This document shows, one piece after another, positions 1-8,372 of a DNA stretch of 41,695 nucleotides. Numbering within the stretch: position 1 is the first letter of the stretch; each line of letters begins with the position of its first letter. Both the position numbers and the translations under genes were made by a program. This stretch comes from JBNJDJ01 sp051744845 (GTDB lineage: Bacteria; Bacillota; Clostridia; Peptostreptococcales; Acidaminobacteraceae): contig JBNJDJ010000013.1 in the NCBI GenBank assembly GCA_051744845.1, forward strand, positions 1-41,695, written 5' to 3'. The notes under the pieces were generated by a model that saw only the letters and a list, made by a program, of their open reading frames with translations, was not told the origin of the DNA and searched no databases.

Positions 1-1
1 T

Positions 2-226
2 GAAAAAGCAATATCAGATATTTCTGTCACTCCTTCAATTAAAAAAGTACTTATTCATAAAAAAGGTGAATTAAAGGATTTATATGAATTAATGTTAGCT
101 TATGAAGATAGTAATTGGGAACAAGTAATTAAATTATCTAAAAAAATAGATATTAATAAAATGAAATTGTATGAATTATATACTGAATCTGTTATATGGA
201 GCAAAAGGATAATGGATAAAATTTAA
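2..226 (+). CDS. C-terminal end of a probable EAL-HDOD (YuxH-like) cyclic-di-GMP signalling protein, cut by the window edge
   Basis: The frame is open from the first bases and ends at TAA 224-226, giving the last 74 residues of a longer protein. The tail contains ELKDLYELMLAYEDSNWEQV and ends in a helix with a Tyr-Glu-Leu-Tyr and Val-Ile-Trp pattern. This resembles the C-terminal helices of EAL plus HDOD proteins such as Bacillus YuxH, which end in a similar 'LxLAYExGxWxxV...LYxxAxxWA' layout. Neither the EAL domain nor the main HDOD core is in the window, so the call rests on the tail alone. A receiver-GGDEF gene about 1.4 kb downstream fits a cyclic-di-GMP neighbourhood. No terminator is obvious before the next promoter. 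Confidence 0.45.
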   Translation, partial: EKAISDISVTPSIKKVLIHKKGELKDLYELMLAYEDSNWEQVIKLSKKIDINKMKLYELYTESVIWSKRIMDKI

Positions 227-241
227 TTATATTTAATATAA

Positions 242-269
242 TTGAAAATTTACAAATTTTTAATATAAT
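242..269 (+). promoter_or_regulatory. Probable sigma-A promoter for the MATE gene
   Basis: TTGAAA (242-247) and TATAAT (264-269) are separated by 16 bases. They sit 17 bases before the MATE start codon, so the leader would be very short (about 10 bases), but the TTAGGTGAT ribosome binding site at 275-281 would still be included. Confidence 0.55.
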
Positions 270-285
270 AGTATTAGGTGATTTA

Positions 286-1632
286 ATGAAGAATGTAAAT
301 TTATTAGAGGGGAATATATTTAAAGGTTTAACAAAATTGGCGTTACCAATTATGGGAACGTCTTTTTTACAGATGGCGTATAATTTAGTAGATCTTTTTT
401 GGTTAGGGCGTTTAAGTCCAAATGCAGTTGCAGCTGCTGGTACTGCAGGATTTTTTATGTGGTTTGGATATGGGATACTGTTATTATCTAAAATTGGTGC
501 AGAAGTTTATGTTGCACAAAATATTGGGGCAGGAGACCATAAGGAAGCTAGACATATTGCTGAAACAGCCTTACAATTAGTAATTAGTTTAGGAATAATG
601 TATGCACTAATTTTATATTTTTATAATAAATATATGATTGGTTTTTTTGATATTCAAGATAAAGTAGTAGTTCAAATGGGTAGAGATTATCTTAAAATAA
701 TCGCAATAGGGATCCCATTTGCTTTTTTAAATCCAGTATTTACAGCAATTTATAATGGATATGGAGACAGTAAAACTCCTTTTAAGGTAAATGCTATAGC
801 TCTAGTTATAAATATTATATTAGACCCTATTTTAATATTCCAATTTGGTTTAGGCATAAAAGGAGCGGCTTTAGCTACTTCTTTAGCGCAATTAGTAGGG
901 GTAATTATTTTTGTTAAATTTTTACTTATTGATAGAGATATATTTAATGAACTAAATATTTTGAAAAAGATTAAATTTAAAAAGATTAAAAAAATAATTT
1001 TAATAGGTCTACCAGTTAGTATTAAAAGTGGACTATTTACTTTTATTGCAATGATAATTACAAGATTAATTGCTGATTGGGGACCAATACCTATAGCTGT
1101 ACAAAAAGTTGGTTCACAAATTGAATCGCTTTCATGGAGAACATCTGAAGGATTTGCTACAGCGACTTCTACATTTATGGCTCAAAATTTAGGTGCTAAA
1201 AAGTTACAAAGAGTAAAAGAAGTATTTAAAAAAGCAATTTTTTTAATGTTTATAGTAGGATCTTTTGCATCAATTATATTTGTTGTTTTCCCAAAGGAAA
1301 TTATGTCTATATTTTTTCAACAAGAAAATGTTTTAAAAGAAGGTGCAATTTATTTAAGAATTTTAGGTTTTTCTCAAGTTTTTATGGCAATTGAAATTAC
1401 AACAGGTGGTGCTTTTAAAGGACTTTCAAAAACTTCTTATCCATCATTTATTTCAATATTAGGAAATGCTATTAGAATACCAATGGCTTATTATTTGTCA
1501 AGTGCATCAATTTTAGGATTAAGTGGTATTTGGTGGTCAATTTCAATTTCTAGTATGATAAAAGGAACTGTATCTTTATCAATATTTTTATTTCTAATAT
1601 ACAAAAAAAATATTTTAAAAAATGATATATAA
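286..1632 (+). CDS. MATE family efflux transporter
   Basis: A 448-residue integral membrane protein of the multidrug and toxic compound extrusion family, which exports drugs or metabolites in exchange for Na+ or H+. It has the normal family length and about twelve hydrophobic segments in two related halves. The N-terminal half has the typical 'LALPIMGTSFLQMAYNLVDL' opening, in which the VD pair lies in membrane segment 1. The second half restarts near residue 235 with 'LIGLPVSIKSGLF'. The start is ATG 286 behind an AGGTGAT ribosome binding site. The next gene follows after 35 bases with the same type of ribosome binding site, so the two are probably co-transcribed. The substrate cannot be told from sequence. 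Confidence 0.9.
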   Translation: MKNVNLLEGNIFKGLTKLALPIMGTSFLQMAYNLVDLFWLGRLSPNAVAAAGTAGFFMWFGYGILLLSKIGAEVYVAQNIGAGDHKEARHIAETALQLVISLGIMYALILYFYNKYMIGFFDIQDKVVVQMGRDYLKIIAIGIPFAFLNPVFTAIYNGYGDSKTPFKVNAIALVINIILDPILIFQFGLGIKGAALATSLAQLVGVIIFVKFLLIDRDIFNELNILKKIKFKKIKKIILIGLPVSIKSGLFTFIAMIITRLIADWGPIPIAVQKVGSQIESLSWRTSEGFATATSTFMAQNLGAKKLQRVKEVFKKAIFLMFIVGSFASIIFVVFPKEIMSIFFQQENVLKEGAIYLRILGFSQVFMAIEITTGGAFKGLSKTSYPSFISILGNAIRIPMAYYLSSASILGLSGIWWSISISSMIKGTVSLSIFLFLIYKKNILKNDI

Positions 1633-1667
1633 CGTAGTTTTCGGGTATGTAAATATTAGGTGATATT

Positions 1668-2657
1668 ATGGCTAGAAAATTTAACATTTTAATTGTTGCT
1701 TGTGACAATAAAGAAGAATTTTATATTGAAAATATTATTTCAAAATTAAATGTCAATATTTTGCGTGTAAAAAATGGAAATGAAGCACTTTTAAAAATTT
1801 ATAATGAAAATATTGATATTGTTTTATTTGATGCAGATATTCCTCAAATGGATAGTCTAGATATTTTAGAAACTATTTTAACATATGAAAGAACAAAAAA
1901 CATCTCGGTTGTATTAATAACTGAAAAAAATAGAGATGAAAAGTATATACTTAAGGCTTATGAATTAGGAGTAGCAGATTATATTAAAAAGCCTATTAAT
2001 TATAAAATATTAAGATATAAAATGACAAGATTAATTAATACTGTAAAAAAAGGTTTTAAATACGAACGGAAGTATGTAATGCTTAAAAATAAAATAGAAA
2101 AGTTAGAAGATGATATTGAAAGATTAACTAAAGAAAATAATAAAGAACATAGTAATATAGATTCACTTACTAATTTAATGAAAAGAGAAAAATTTGAGGA
2201 AATTTTATCTAATGAATGGGATAGAGGACTTCGGAATAAATATCCTATATCTTTGTTATTAGTGGATGTTGATTATTTTGAAAAATATAATGATGAATAT
2301 GGTCATATTCAAGGTGATAAGTGTTTAAAAAAGATAGCTAGAATTATAGATGATAATTTTAATAGAGCAACAGATTTTGTAGCGCGTTTTAAAGGAGAAA
2401 AATTTATTGTTTTAATAGCTGATTTTGATTATGAAGAAGCAAAATTTGTATCTGATAATTTAAGAGAAAGTGTAGAAGATGCAAATATTCTTCACAAAAA
2501 ATCACCAACTAATGATTATATAACGATAAGTATAGGTTTAGCTACAATAACTCCTAATTATAAATATTCAAGTCATGATTTAATTGATGAAGCAGATAGT
2601 GCTCTATACTTAGCTAAAAAAGCAGGAAGAAATATAGTAAAAGGAATAAAGGTATGA
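1668..2657 (+). CDS. Response-regulator receiver domain fused to a degenerate GGDEF domain
   Basis: A 329-residue cytoplasmic protein. Residues 5-125 form a receiver domain with phospho-acceptor Asp55, Thr85 and Lys108-Pro109. The acidic pair near residue 12 is reduced to Ala-Cys-Asp. A coiled-coil-like linker (about 135-165) leads into a GGDEF domain (166-329). That domain keeps the substrate and metal features 'LVDVDYFEKYND' and 'YGH..GD'. The signature itself reads KGEKF (242-246) instead of GG[DE]EF, so the first Gly and the second acid are lost. The inhibitory I-site RxxD is intact as RATD (233-236), exactly five residues before the signature. Cyclase activity is therefore doubtful, and a cyclic-di-GMP- or GTP-binding regulatory role is possible (inference). 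It lies behind the MATE gene, probably in the same transcript. Confidence 0.85.
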   Translation: MARKFNILIVACDNKEEFYIENIISKLNVNILRVKNGNEALLKIYNENIDIVLFDADIPQMDSLDILETILTYERTKNISVVLITEKNRDEKYILKAYELGVADYIKKPINYKILRYKMTRLINTVKKGFKYERKYVMLKNKIEKLEDDIERLTKENNKEHSNIDSLTNLMKREKFEEILSNEWDRGLRNKYPISLLLVDVDYFEKYNDEYGHIQGDKCLKKIARIIDDNFNRATDFVARFKGEKFIVLIADFDYEEAKFVSDNLRESVEDANILHKKSPTNDYITISIGLATITPNYKYSSHDLIDEADSALYLAKKAGRNIVKGIKV

Positions 2658-2706
2658 TTATTATGAAATAAAATTGAATATAGAAATTTAATTTAACTAA
2701 TATTTA

Positions 2707-2721
2707 AATTTTCAAAATATT
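2707..2721. promoter_or_regulatory. CodY-like operator upstream of the leuC promoter
   Basis: The 15-mer AATTTTCAAAATATT matches the CodY consensus AATTTTCWGAAAATT at 13 of 15 positions. It ends 11 bases before the -35 box of the leu operon. The identical 15-mer, in inverse orientation, lies inside the ilvB promoter at 12213-12227. CodY is the usual Firmicute repressor of branched-chain amino acid genes and is activated by those amino acids and GTP. The role here is inferred. Confidence 0.6.
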
Positions 2722-2732
2722 TAAAAAATATC

Positions 2733-2761
2733 TTGACATTTAATATTTAATAATTTAAAAT
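2733..2761 (+). promoter_or_regulatory. sigma-A promoter of the leuCDB-cimA operon
   Basis: A perfect -35 TTGACA (2733-2738) is followed by a 17-base spacer and TAAAAT (2756-2761). Transcription would start near 2768, just before the T-box leader. Confidence 0.8.
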
Positions 2762-2767
2762 AAGTAT

Positions 2768-3053
2768 CAATAAATAAAAACTTTGAAAGGACAAGTAAAT
2801 TCTTAAATTTTTTTACAGAGAACTGGGGTAGCTGAGAGCCAGAAAAAAAGTTTATTAATTGAACATCTTCCTTGAGTTGTTTACTGAAAATAAAGTAAGT
2901 TAAATCGGGTTAGTATCCGTTAAAAATACTTAAGTATTATTAGTTTAGTACTGATTAAGGCAATTTATTATTGTGAATTTGGGTGGTACCGCGAAAAACT
3001 TTCGTCCCAGTTAATAGAATTTTTCTATTGATTGAGATGAAAGTTTTTTTTAT
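2768..3053 (+). promoter_or_regulatory. T-box riboswitch controlling leuCDB-cimA (probably leucine-responsive)
   Basis: This roughly 285-base leader has the T-box signature TGGGTGGTACCGCG at 2980-2993, which binds the acceptor end of uncharged tRNA. The distal loop of Stem I lies between the CTGG and CCAG arms around 2822-2841, with GGTAGCTGAGA in the loop. An AGTA motif lies at about 2794-2797. On the 3' side of Stem I, TTA at 2881-2883 is a candidate leucine specifier, although the reading one base earlier (TTT) cannot be excluded by eye. The leader ends in an intrinsic terminator (2995-3050) that competes with the antiterminator. Low charged leucyl-tRNA would allow read-through into leuC. 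Confidence 0.9.
2995..3050 (+). terminator. Regulated terminator of the leuC T-box
   Basis: The arm 2995-3009 pairs over 15 positions (two as G.U) with 3033-3047 and is followed by a run of T to 3050. The left arm overlaps the 3' part of the T-box antiterminator, as expected for mutually exclusive structures. Confidence 0.85.
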
Positions 3054-3068
3054 TTAAAGGAGGAAAAA

Positions 3069-4331
3069 ATGAGTATGACAATGGTCGAAAAAATTATCGC
3101 AGCACATGCGAATCAAGAAAATGTTAAACCAGGAGATGTAGTAAGCGTTGATCTAGATTTAGTTTTAGGAAATGATGTTACAACTCCAGTTGCATTAACA
3201 GAATTTGAAAAGATCGGTGTAAAGGATGTTTATAACAAGGAAAAAATAGCAATAGTTCCTGATCATTTTACGCCTAATAAAGATATTAATTCTGCAGAGC
3301 AATCAAAACTTATTAGAGAATTTGCAACTAAGAAGGAAATTGAAAATTATTTTGAAATTGGTGAAATGGGAATAGAACATTGCTTATTACCAGAAAAAGG
3401 ATTAACTTTACCAGGTCAAATTATTATAGGGGCAGATTCACATACTTGTACATACGGAGCATTTGGTACATTAGCTACTGGAGTAGGTTCTACTGATATG
3501 GCAGTAGGTATGGCAACAGGGAAAGCTTGGTTAAGAGTTCCTGAAACAATTAAATTTATTTATAAAGGAAAATTAAATAAATGGGTTAGTGGTAAAGATT
3601 TAATTCTTTATACAATAGGAGATATTGGAGTAGATGGAGCACTTTATAAAGCTATGGAGTTTGATGGTAATGCAGTTAAAGAATTATCTATGGCTGGTAG
3701 AATGACAATGTCAAATATGGCAATCGAAGCTGGTGGAAAATGTGGACTTATTGAACCAGATCAAAAGACATTTGATTATTTAAAAAATAAAACTGACAAA
3801 AATTTTGAAACTTTCAAAAGTGATAAAGAAGCAAATTTTAGTAAGGTAGTTGAATACGATGTATCAAATATTGAACCGCAAGTTGCTTTTCCACATTTAC
3901 CAGAAAATACTAAACCAATTTCTGAAGTTAAAGATGTAAAAATTGATCAAGTAGTTATTGGTTCTTGTACAAATGGACGTCTAGAAGATTTAAGAATGGC
4001 AGCAAATATTTTAAAAGGTAATAAAAAGGCAGATCATATAAGATTAATTGTTTTTCCAGGTACACAAAAAATATATCTAGATGCAATGAAAGAAGGTATT
4101 ATAGAAACATTAATAAATGCTGGAGCAGCAGTAAGTACTCCAACTTGTGGGCCTTGCTTAGGTGGACATATGGGAATTTTGGCAAAAGGTGAAAGAGCAT
4201 TAGCTACTACAAATCGTAATTTTGTTGGTAGAATGGGTCATCCTGAAAGTGAAGTATATTTGTCAAATCCGTCAGTAGCTGCAGCGAGTGCAATTGCTGG
4301 TAAGATAGTTAGTCCAGAGGAGGTAATGTAA
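3069..4331 (+). CDS. leuC: 3-isopropylmalate dehydratase, large subunit
   Basis: The 420-residue catalytic subunit of isopropylmalate isomerase belongs to the aconitase superfamily, in the short LeuC form found in many anaerobes and archaea. The [4Fe-4S] cluster ligands are visible as Cys300 in GSCTNG and Cys360/Cys363 in TCGPCLGGHMG. The substrate loop 'GADSHTCTYGAFG' is also present. The start is ATG 3069 behind AAAGGAGG. It overlaps leuD by one base (ATGTAATG-type junction at 4331), so translation is probably coupled. Because cimA is in the same operon, this enzyme probably also isomerises citramalate on the way to 2-oxobutanoate and isoleucine (inference). Expression should follow the upstream T-box and the CodY-like site. 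Confidence 0.95.
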   Translation: MSMTMVEKIIAAHANQENVKPGDVVSVDLDLVLGNDVTTPVALTEFEKIGVKDVYNKEKIAIVPDHFTPNKDINSAEQSKLIREFATKKEIENYFEIGEMGIEHCLLPEKGLTLPGQIIIGADSHTCTYGAFGTLATGVGSTDMAVGMATGKAWLRVPETIKFIYKGKLNKWVSGKDLILYTIGDIGVDGALYKAMEFDGNAVKELSMAGRMTMSNMAIEAGGKCGLIEPDQKTFDYLKNKTDKNFETFKSDKEANFSKVVEYDVSNIEPQVAFPHLPENTKPISEVKDVKIDQVVIGSCTNGRLEDLRMAANILKGNKKADHIRLIVFPGTQKIYLDAMKEGIIETLINAGAAVSTPTCGPCLGGHMGILAKGERALATTNRNFVGRMGHPESEVYLSNPSVAAASAIAGKIVSPEEVM

Positions 4332-4822
4332 TGAAATTAAAAGGAAGAGTTTGGAAATACGGTGATGATGTAGATACTGATGTAATTATTCCGGCAAGAT
4401 ACTTAAATACATCTGATCCAAAGGAATTAGCTAAGCATTGTATGGAAGATATAGATGAAAGTTTTTCTAAAAATGTAAAAAATGGTGATATTATTGTTGC
4501 TCAAGATAATTTTGGATGTGGGTCTTCAAGAGAACATGCTCCTATTGCTATTAAAGCATCAGGTATTTCTTGTGTAATAGCAAATTCATTTGCTAGGATT
4601 TTTTATAGAAATTCAATTAATACAGGTCTACCGATTTTAGAATCTAAAGAAGCTGTAAAACGTATTGAAAAAGGCGATAAGTTAGAAGTTGATATAGATA
4701 AAGGTATTATAAAGAATTTAACTAAAGATGAGAAATATAAATCAAAAGCATTTAATGATTTTATGAAAAATATTATTAATTCAGGTGGATTAGTAAATTA
4801 CGCAAAAGAAAATTGGAGGTAA
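4331..4822 (+). CDS. leuD: 3-isopropylmalate dehydratase, small subunit
   Basis: This 163-residue swivel-domain partner of LeuC has the expected motifs 'DDVDTDVIIPARYL' near the N-terminus and 'NFGCGSSREHAP' near residue 60. The latter holds the substrate-binding Ser-Ser-Arg. Its length is normal for the short LeuD class. It starts at the base where leuC ends and is followed by leuB after three bases, so it belongs to the same translationally coupled unit. Confidence 0.95.
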   Translation: MKLKGRVWKYGDDVDTDVIIPARYLNTSDPKELAKHCMEDIDESFSKNVKNGDIIVAQDNFGCGSSREHAPIAIKASGISCVIANSFARIFYRNSINTGLPILESKEAVKRIEKGDKLEVDIDKGIIKNLTKDEKYKSKAFNDFMKNIINSGGLVNYAKENWR

Positions 4823-4825
4823 AAA

Positions 4826-5875
4826 ATGGATTTAAAAATAGCTGTTGTAGGTGGAGATGGAATTGGTCCAGAAGTTACAGCTCAAGGTGTAAAGGTGTTA
4901 AAAAGTTTAGAAGCAAAAACTGATCTAAATTTAGAATTTGAAAAATTTAATCTAGGAGCTGAAAGATATTTAGAAACTGGAGAACTTGTTCCAGATTATG
5001 AAAAAGAAAAATTAAAAAAATTTGATGCAATATATTTAGGAGCAGTAGGGGATCCTAGAGTTAAACCAGGAATATTAGAACACGGTATATTGCTTGATTT
5101 AAGATTTTCATTTGATCAATATATTAACTTAAGACCTATAAAATTATTAGATGAAAAATATACTCCGTTAAAGAATAAAAAGCCTAGTGATATTGATATG
5201 ATGATTGTAAGAGAAAATACTGAAGGACTTTATGCAGGGGTAGGAGGTTTTTTAAAAAAAGGAACAAAAGATGAAGTAGCTACTCAACAAATGATTAATA
5301 CTCATAAAGGAGTTCAAAGAGTAATTGATTATGCATATAAGTATGCTAAAAAGAGAAATAAAGATAAAAAATTAACACTTTGTGATAAATCAAATGTTTT
5401 AACTTATGGGCATGATTTATGGCAAAGAGTTTTTGAAAGTGTAGGAAAAAATTATCCGGAAGTTAAAAAGGATCATATGTTAGTAGATGCTATTACAATG
5501 AAACTTGTAAGAAATCCAGAAGTTTTTGATACAATAGTAACTTGTAACATGTTTGGTGATATTATTACTGATTTAGGTGCAGAAATTCAAGGTGGAATGG
5601 GTATGGCAGTAAGTGGTAATGTTAATCCTAAAGGAGTTTCTATGTTTGAACCTGTACATGGTTCAGCACCTGATATTGCTGGTCAAAATAAAGCTAATCC
5701 ATTAGCAGCAATTATGGCAGCTTCTATGATGATAGATGTTTTAGGATATCCTAAAGAAGCTAGTTTAGTTAATAAAGCAATTGATAAATCTTTAGAAGAA
5801 AATAAAACAACTGTTGATATGGGAGGCAATTTATCAACTAGTGAGGTAGGAGATTATATCAGTAGTATATTATAG
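4826..5875 (+). CDS. leuB: 3-isopropylmalate dehydrogenase
   Basis: A 349-residue NAD-dependent beta-decarboxylating dehydrogenase with a normal family length. It shows 'GGDGIGPEV' at the N-terminus, the substrate-binding 'VRENTEGLYAG', 'DKSNVL', the metal-binding Asp in 'NMFGDIITDLGAEIQGGMG', and 'EPVHGSAPDIAGQNKANP', which contacts NAD. It converts 3-isopropylmalate to 2-oxoisocaproate. In this operon it probably also handles the methylmalate intermediate of the citramalate pathway (inference). The AATTGGAGG ribosome binding site overlaps the end of leuD. Confidence 0.93.
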   Translation: MDLKIAVVGGDGIGPEVTAQGVKVLKSLEAKTDLNLEFEKFNLGAERYLETGELVPDYEKEKLKKFDAIYLGAVGDPRVKPGILEHGILLDLRFSFDQYINLRPIKLLDEKYTPLKNKKPSDIDMMIVRENTEGLYAGVGGFLKKGTKDEVATQQMINTHKGVQRVIDYAYKYAKKRNKDKKLTLCDKSNVLTYGHDLWQRVFESVGKNYPEVKKDHMLVDAITMKLVRNPEVFDTIVTCNMFGDIITDLGAEIQGGMGMAVSGNVNPKGVSMFEPVHGSAPDIAGQNKANPLAAIMAASMMIDVLGYPKEASLVNKAIDKSLEENKTTVDMGGNLSTSEVGDYISSIL

Positions 5876-5889
5876 TAGAAAGGAAATTT

Positions 5890-7440
5890 ATGCTAAAATT
5901 ATACGATACAACTTTAAGAGATGGAAGTCAAATGGAAGGAATATCATATTCTACTGAAGATAAATTAAGAATTACTAAAAAATTAGATCAACTTGGAATT
6001 GATTATATAGAAGGTGGATGGCCAGGGTCAAATCCTAAAGATATTTCATATTTTAAAAAAGTAAAAAAGTTAGAGTTAAAAAATGCAGAAGTTGTAGCTT
6101 TTGGATCTACTCGGAGACCTAATATTGAAGCTAAAAATGATAAAAATTTAAATAAAATAATAGAATCTGGAGTAAAGGTTGCAACTATATTTGGAAAAAC
6201 TTGGGATTTACATGTAAGAGAAGCATTAAAGACTACTTTAGAAGAAAATTTAGATATGATTGAGAGCTCGATTAAATATTTAACTAAAAATGGAATAAAA
6301 GTATTTTTTGATGCTGAACATTTTTTTGATGGATTTAAAAATAATAAAGATTATGCTTTAAAGGTACTTAAAAGAGCAAATATGGCTGGTGCCAAAAATT
6401 TAGTTTTATGTGATACAAATGGCGGGACTTTGCCTAGTGAAATTAGTGAAATTTTTGATGAATTAGAAAATAAATTTGATTGTGAATTTGGTATACATGC
6501 TCATAATGATTCAGAAGTAGCAGTAGCTAATTCTTTAATAGCTTATGAAAAAGGTGTTTCACAGATCCAAGGTACTATTAATGGATATGGTGAAAGATGT
6601 GGTAATGCAAATTTAAGTTCTGTAATTGCAAATATCAAATTAAAAATTGATAAAGATAAATTTAATAAAGTTGATTTGAGAAAGCTAACGGAAGTTTCGC
6701 GTTTTGTTAGTGAACTTAACAATATAACACATCCATCAAATTTAGCTTATGTAGGATCTTCTGCATTTACACATAAAGCAGGCATACATGTAAGTGCTAT
6801 TTTAAAAAATTCTGAAACATATGAACATATTGATCCAACTAAAGTAGGAAATGATAGAGAAGTTACTGTATCAGAGTTATCAGGAAGATCGAATATTGCG
6901 TATAAAGCCAAAGAACTAGGAGTAAATATTTCTAAAGACTCTAATAAATTAAGAAAAGTAGTAAATAGAATTAAAGATTTAGAATTTAAAGGTTATCATT
7001 TTGAAGGTGCAGATGGTTCTTTTAAATTATTATTAGATAAAACTTTAGGAAATTTTAATAAATTATTTGAATTAAAAAGTAGTAGAATAATAACAGAAAA
7101 AAAGGCTGATAATGGTTCTTTATCTGAAGTTTCTATTAGAGTAGATGTAAATGGAAAAGAAGTTCATACTGCAGCGAGTGGTAATGGTCCTGTAAATGCT
7201 CTTGATAGGGCATTAAGGAAAGCTTTGATAGATTTTTATCCATCTTTAGATGAATTTTATTTAGTAGATTATAAAGTAAGAGTTTTAGATAGTAAAGACG
7301 GAACAGAAGCAAAGGTAAGGGTTCTTATAGAAACTAGTGATGGACATAATTCTTGGGGAACTGTAGGTGCATCTACAAATATTATTGAAGCAAGTTGGAA
7401 AGCTTTAGTTGATAGTTTAGAATATGGTATAACTTATTAA
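5890..7440 (+). CDS. cimA: (R)-citramalate synthase
   Basis: A 516-residue enzyme of the LeuA/HMG-CoA-lyase-like family. It condenses acetyl-CoA with pyruvate to give citramalate, the first step of threonine-independent isoleucine synthesis. The TIM-barrel opening 'LYDTTLRDGSQMEGISYS' is followed by 'EGGWPGSNPKD', which is characteristic of the CimA branch and differs from the true LeuA at 12547. The metal-binding 'GIHAHNDSEVAVAN' comes next. The C-terminal LeuA-type allosteric dimerisation domain starts near residue 385 and is the expected isoleucine feedback site. It is the last gene of the operon and is followed directly by a strong terminator. Leucine homocitrate-type alternatives are less likely given length and motifs. 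Confidence 0.9.
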   Translation: MLKLYDTTLRDGSQMEGISYSTEDKLRITKKLDQLGIDYIEGGWPGSNPKDISYFKKVKKLELKNAEVVAFGSTRRPNIEAKNDKNLNKIIESGVKVATIFGKTWDLHVREALKTTLEENLDMIESSIKYLTKNGIKVFFDAEHFFDGFKNNKDYALKVLKRANMAGAKNLVLCDTNGGTLPSEISEIFDELENKFDCEFGIHAHNDSEVAVANSLIAYEKGVSQIQGTINGYGERCGNANLSSVIANIKLKIDKDKFNKVDLRKLTEVSRFVSELNNITHPSNLAYVGSSAFTHKAGIHVSAILKNSETYEHIDPTKVGNDREVTVSELSGRSNIAYKAKELGVNISKDSNKLRKVVNRIKDLEFKGYHFEGADGSFKLLLDKTLGNFNKLFELKSSRIITEKKADNGSLSEVSIRVDVNGKEVHTAASGNGPVNALDRALRKALIDFYPSLDEFYLVDYKVRVLDSKDGTEAKVRVLIETSDGHNSWGTVGASTNIIEASWKALVDSLEYGITY

Positions 7441-7473
7441 AAAAATACCTGATTAGAATCAGGTATTTTTTTA
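7441..7473. terminator. Terminator after cimA, probably bidirectional
   Basis: The arms AAAATACCTGATT and AATCAGGTATTTT form a long stem starting right after the cimA stop, followed by a T run. The leftward gene ends at 7471, so the A-rich left arm can serve the opposite strand too. Confidence 0.85.
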
Positions 7474-8301
7474 TAAAAACTTTTTAATTTCTTTATCAAA
7501 GTTTTTAAAAGCAACTTTAGTATCTAAAGTATAACTTTCAATATATTCTCTTTTATTAATATTTATTTCTAAATTAAATAAATTGTTTTTTTCATGTTCG
7601 TGAATATTAATTGATGATATATTGTTTATAGGTATAAACTCCCAAAATCCGCCATAATTACAATTTTCAGGTGTATTATCCTCTTTAGCTTCTTTTATGA
7701 ATATAAGCTCCTTTTTAGTTAAAATAGAAATGCTTGGATTAATTTTAAGTTCTTCGTTTTTATTTTGATAAACACTATCAATAATTAAGTTTCCAAATTT
7801 CAATGCATATTTTGAATAATTAAAAAGCTTATTATTTATATTTTGTAAATATTTAAGAGAACTTATATCTATATTTTCATTTTCTTTTTCAAATTCATGA
7901 ATTTTTTTTCTCATTAGATTTAAAACATTTTGAAATATCGGTTCAGCAGTTGTATTAAAATGTAAATCATATATCTCTTTTTCAGTATCTATTGATAATT
8001 TTGATTTTAATAATATTATATCTAATTTTAATCTTAAAATATCTTTATAACTAAAAGTTTTTTTAACTATTTTATCCTTTGGATTAGAATTGAAAATAAT
8101 AAAGTTATCTTTATTCAAAAATAAGATATTTTCAAATATAATATTTTTATTTTGATCTTTTTTAGGTGCATAAACTGCCATATCTAACTTATCAGAAAAA
8201 AGAGATTTAGATATTTTACTTTTAAATTTTTCTGGTAAGTCATCAAATTCTTTTAATTTCCTTGCCCATGCTTTTTTTATTGCAATTTTATCTTTTGCCA
8301 T
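7471..8301 (-). CDS. Conserved-looking protein of unknown function, possibly with two PH-like domains
   Basis: A 276-residue soluble protein with no signal peptide or membrane segment. I do not recognise the family. It contains two stretches of alternating beta strands with similar wording: 'ENILFLNKDNFIIFNSN' (about 57-73) and 'PSISILTKKELIFIKEA' (about 190-206). Each is followed by an Ile-rich strand and a helix, as in bacterial PH-like or GRAM-like modules. This domain reading is inference. A helical linker (about 125-165) lies between them. It starts from ATG 8301 behind AGGAGG and is the last gene of the leftward ilvB-ilvN-DUF554-corA run, 71 bases after corA. Confidence 0.6.
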   Translation of the reverse strand: MAKDKIAIKKAWARKLKEFDDLPEKFKSKISKSLFSDKLDMAVYAPKKDQNKNIIFENILFLNKDNFIIFNSNPKDKIVKKTFSYKDILRLKLDIILLKSKLSIDTEKEIYDLHFNTTAEPIFQNVLNLMRKKIHEFEKENENIDISSLKYLQNINNKLFNYSKYALKFGNLIIDSVYQNKNEELKINPSISILTKKELIFIKEAKEDNTPENCNYGGFWEFIPINNISSINIHEHEKNNLFNLEININKREYIESYTLDTKVAFKNFDKEIKKFL

Positions 8302-8372
8302 ACTTTCCTCCTTTAATCCTTATTTTTACTTACCCATATCAAATTTGAATAAACGTAAAGATTAATAAAAGT

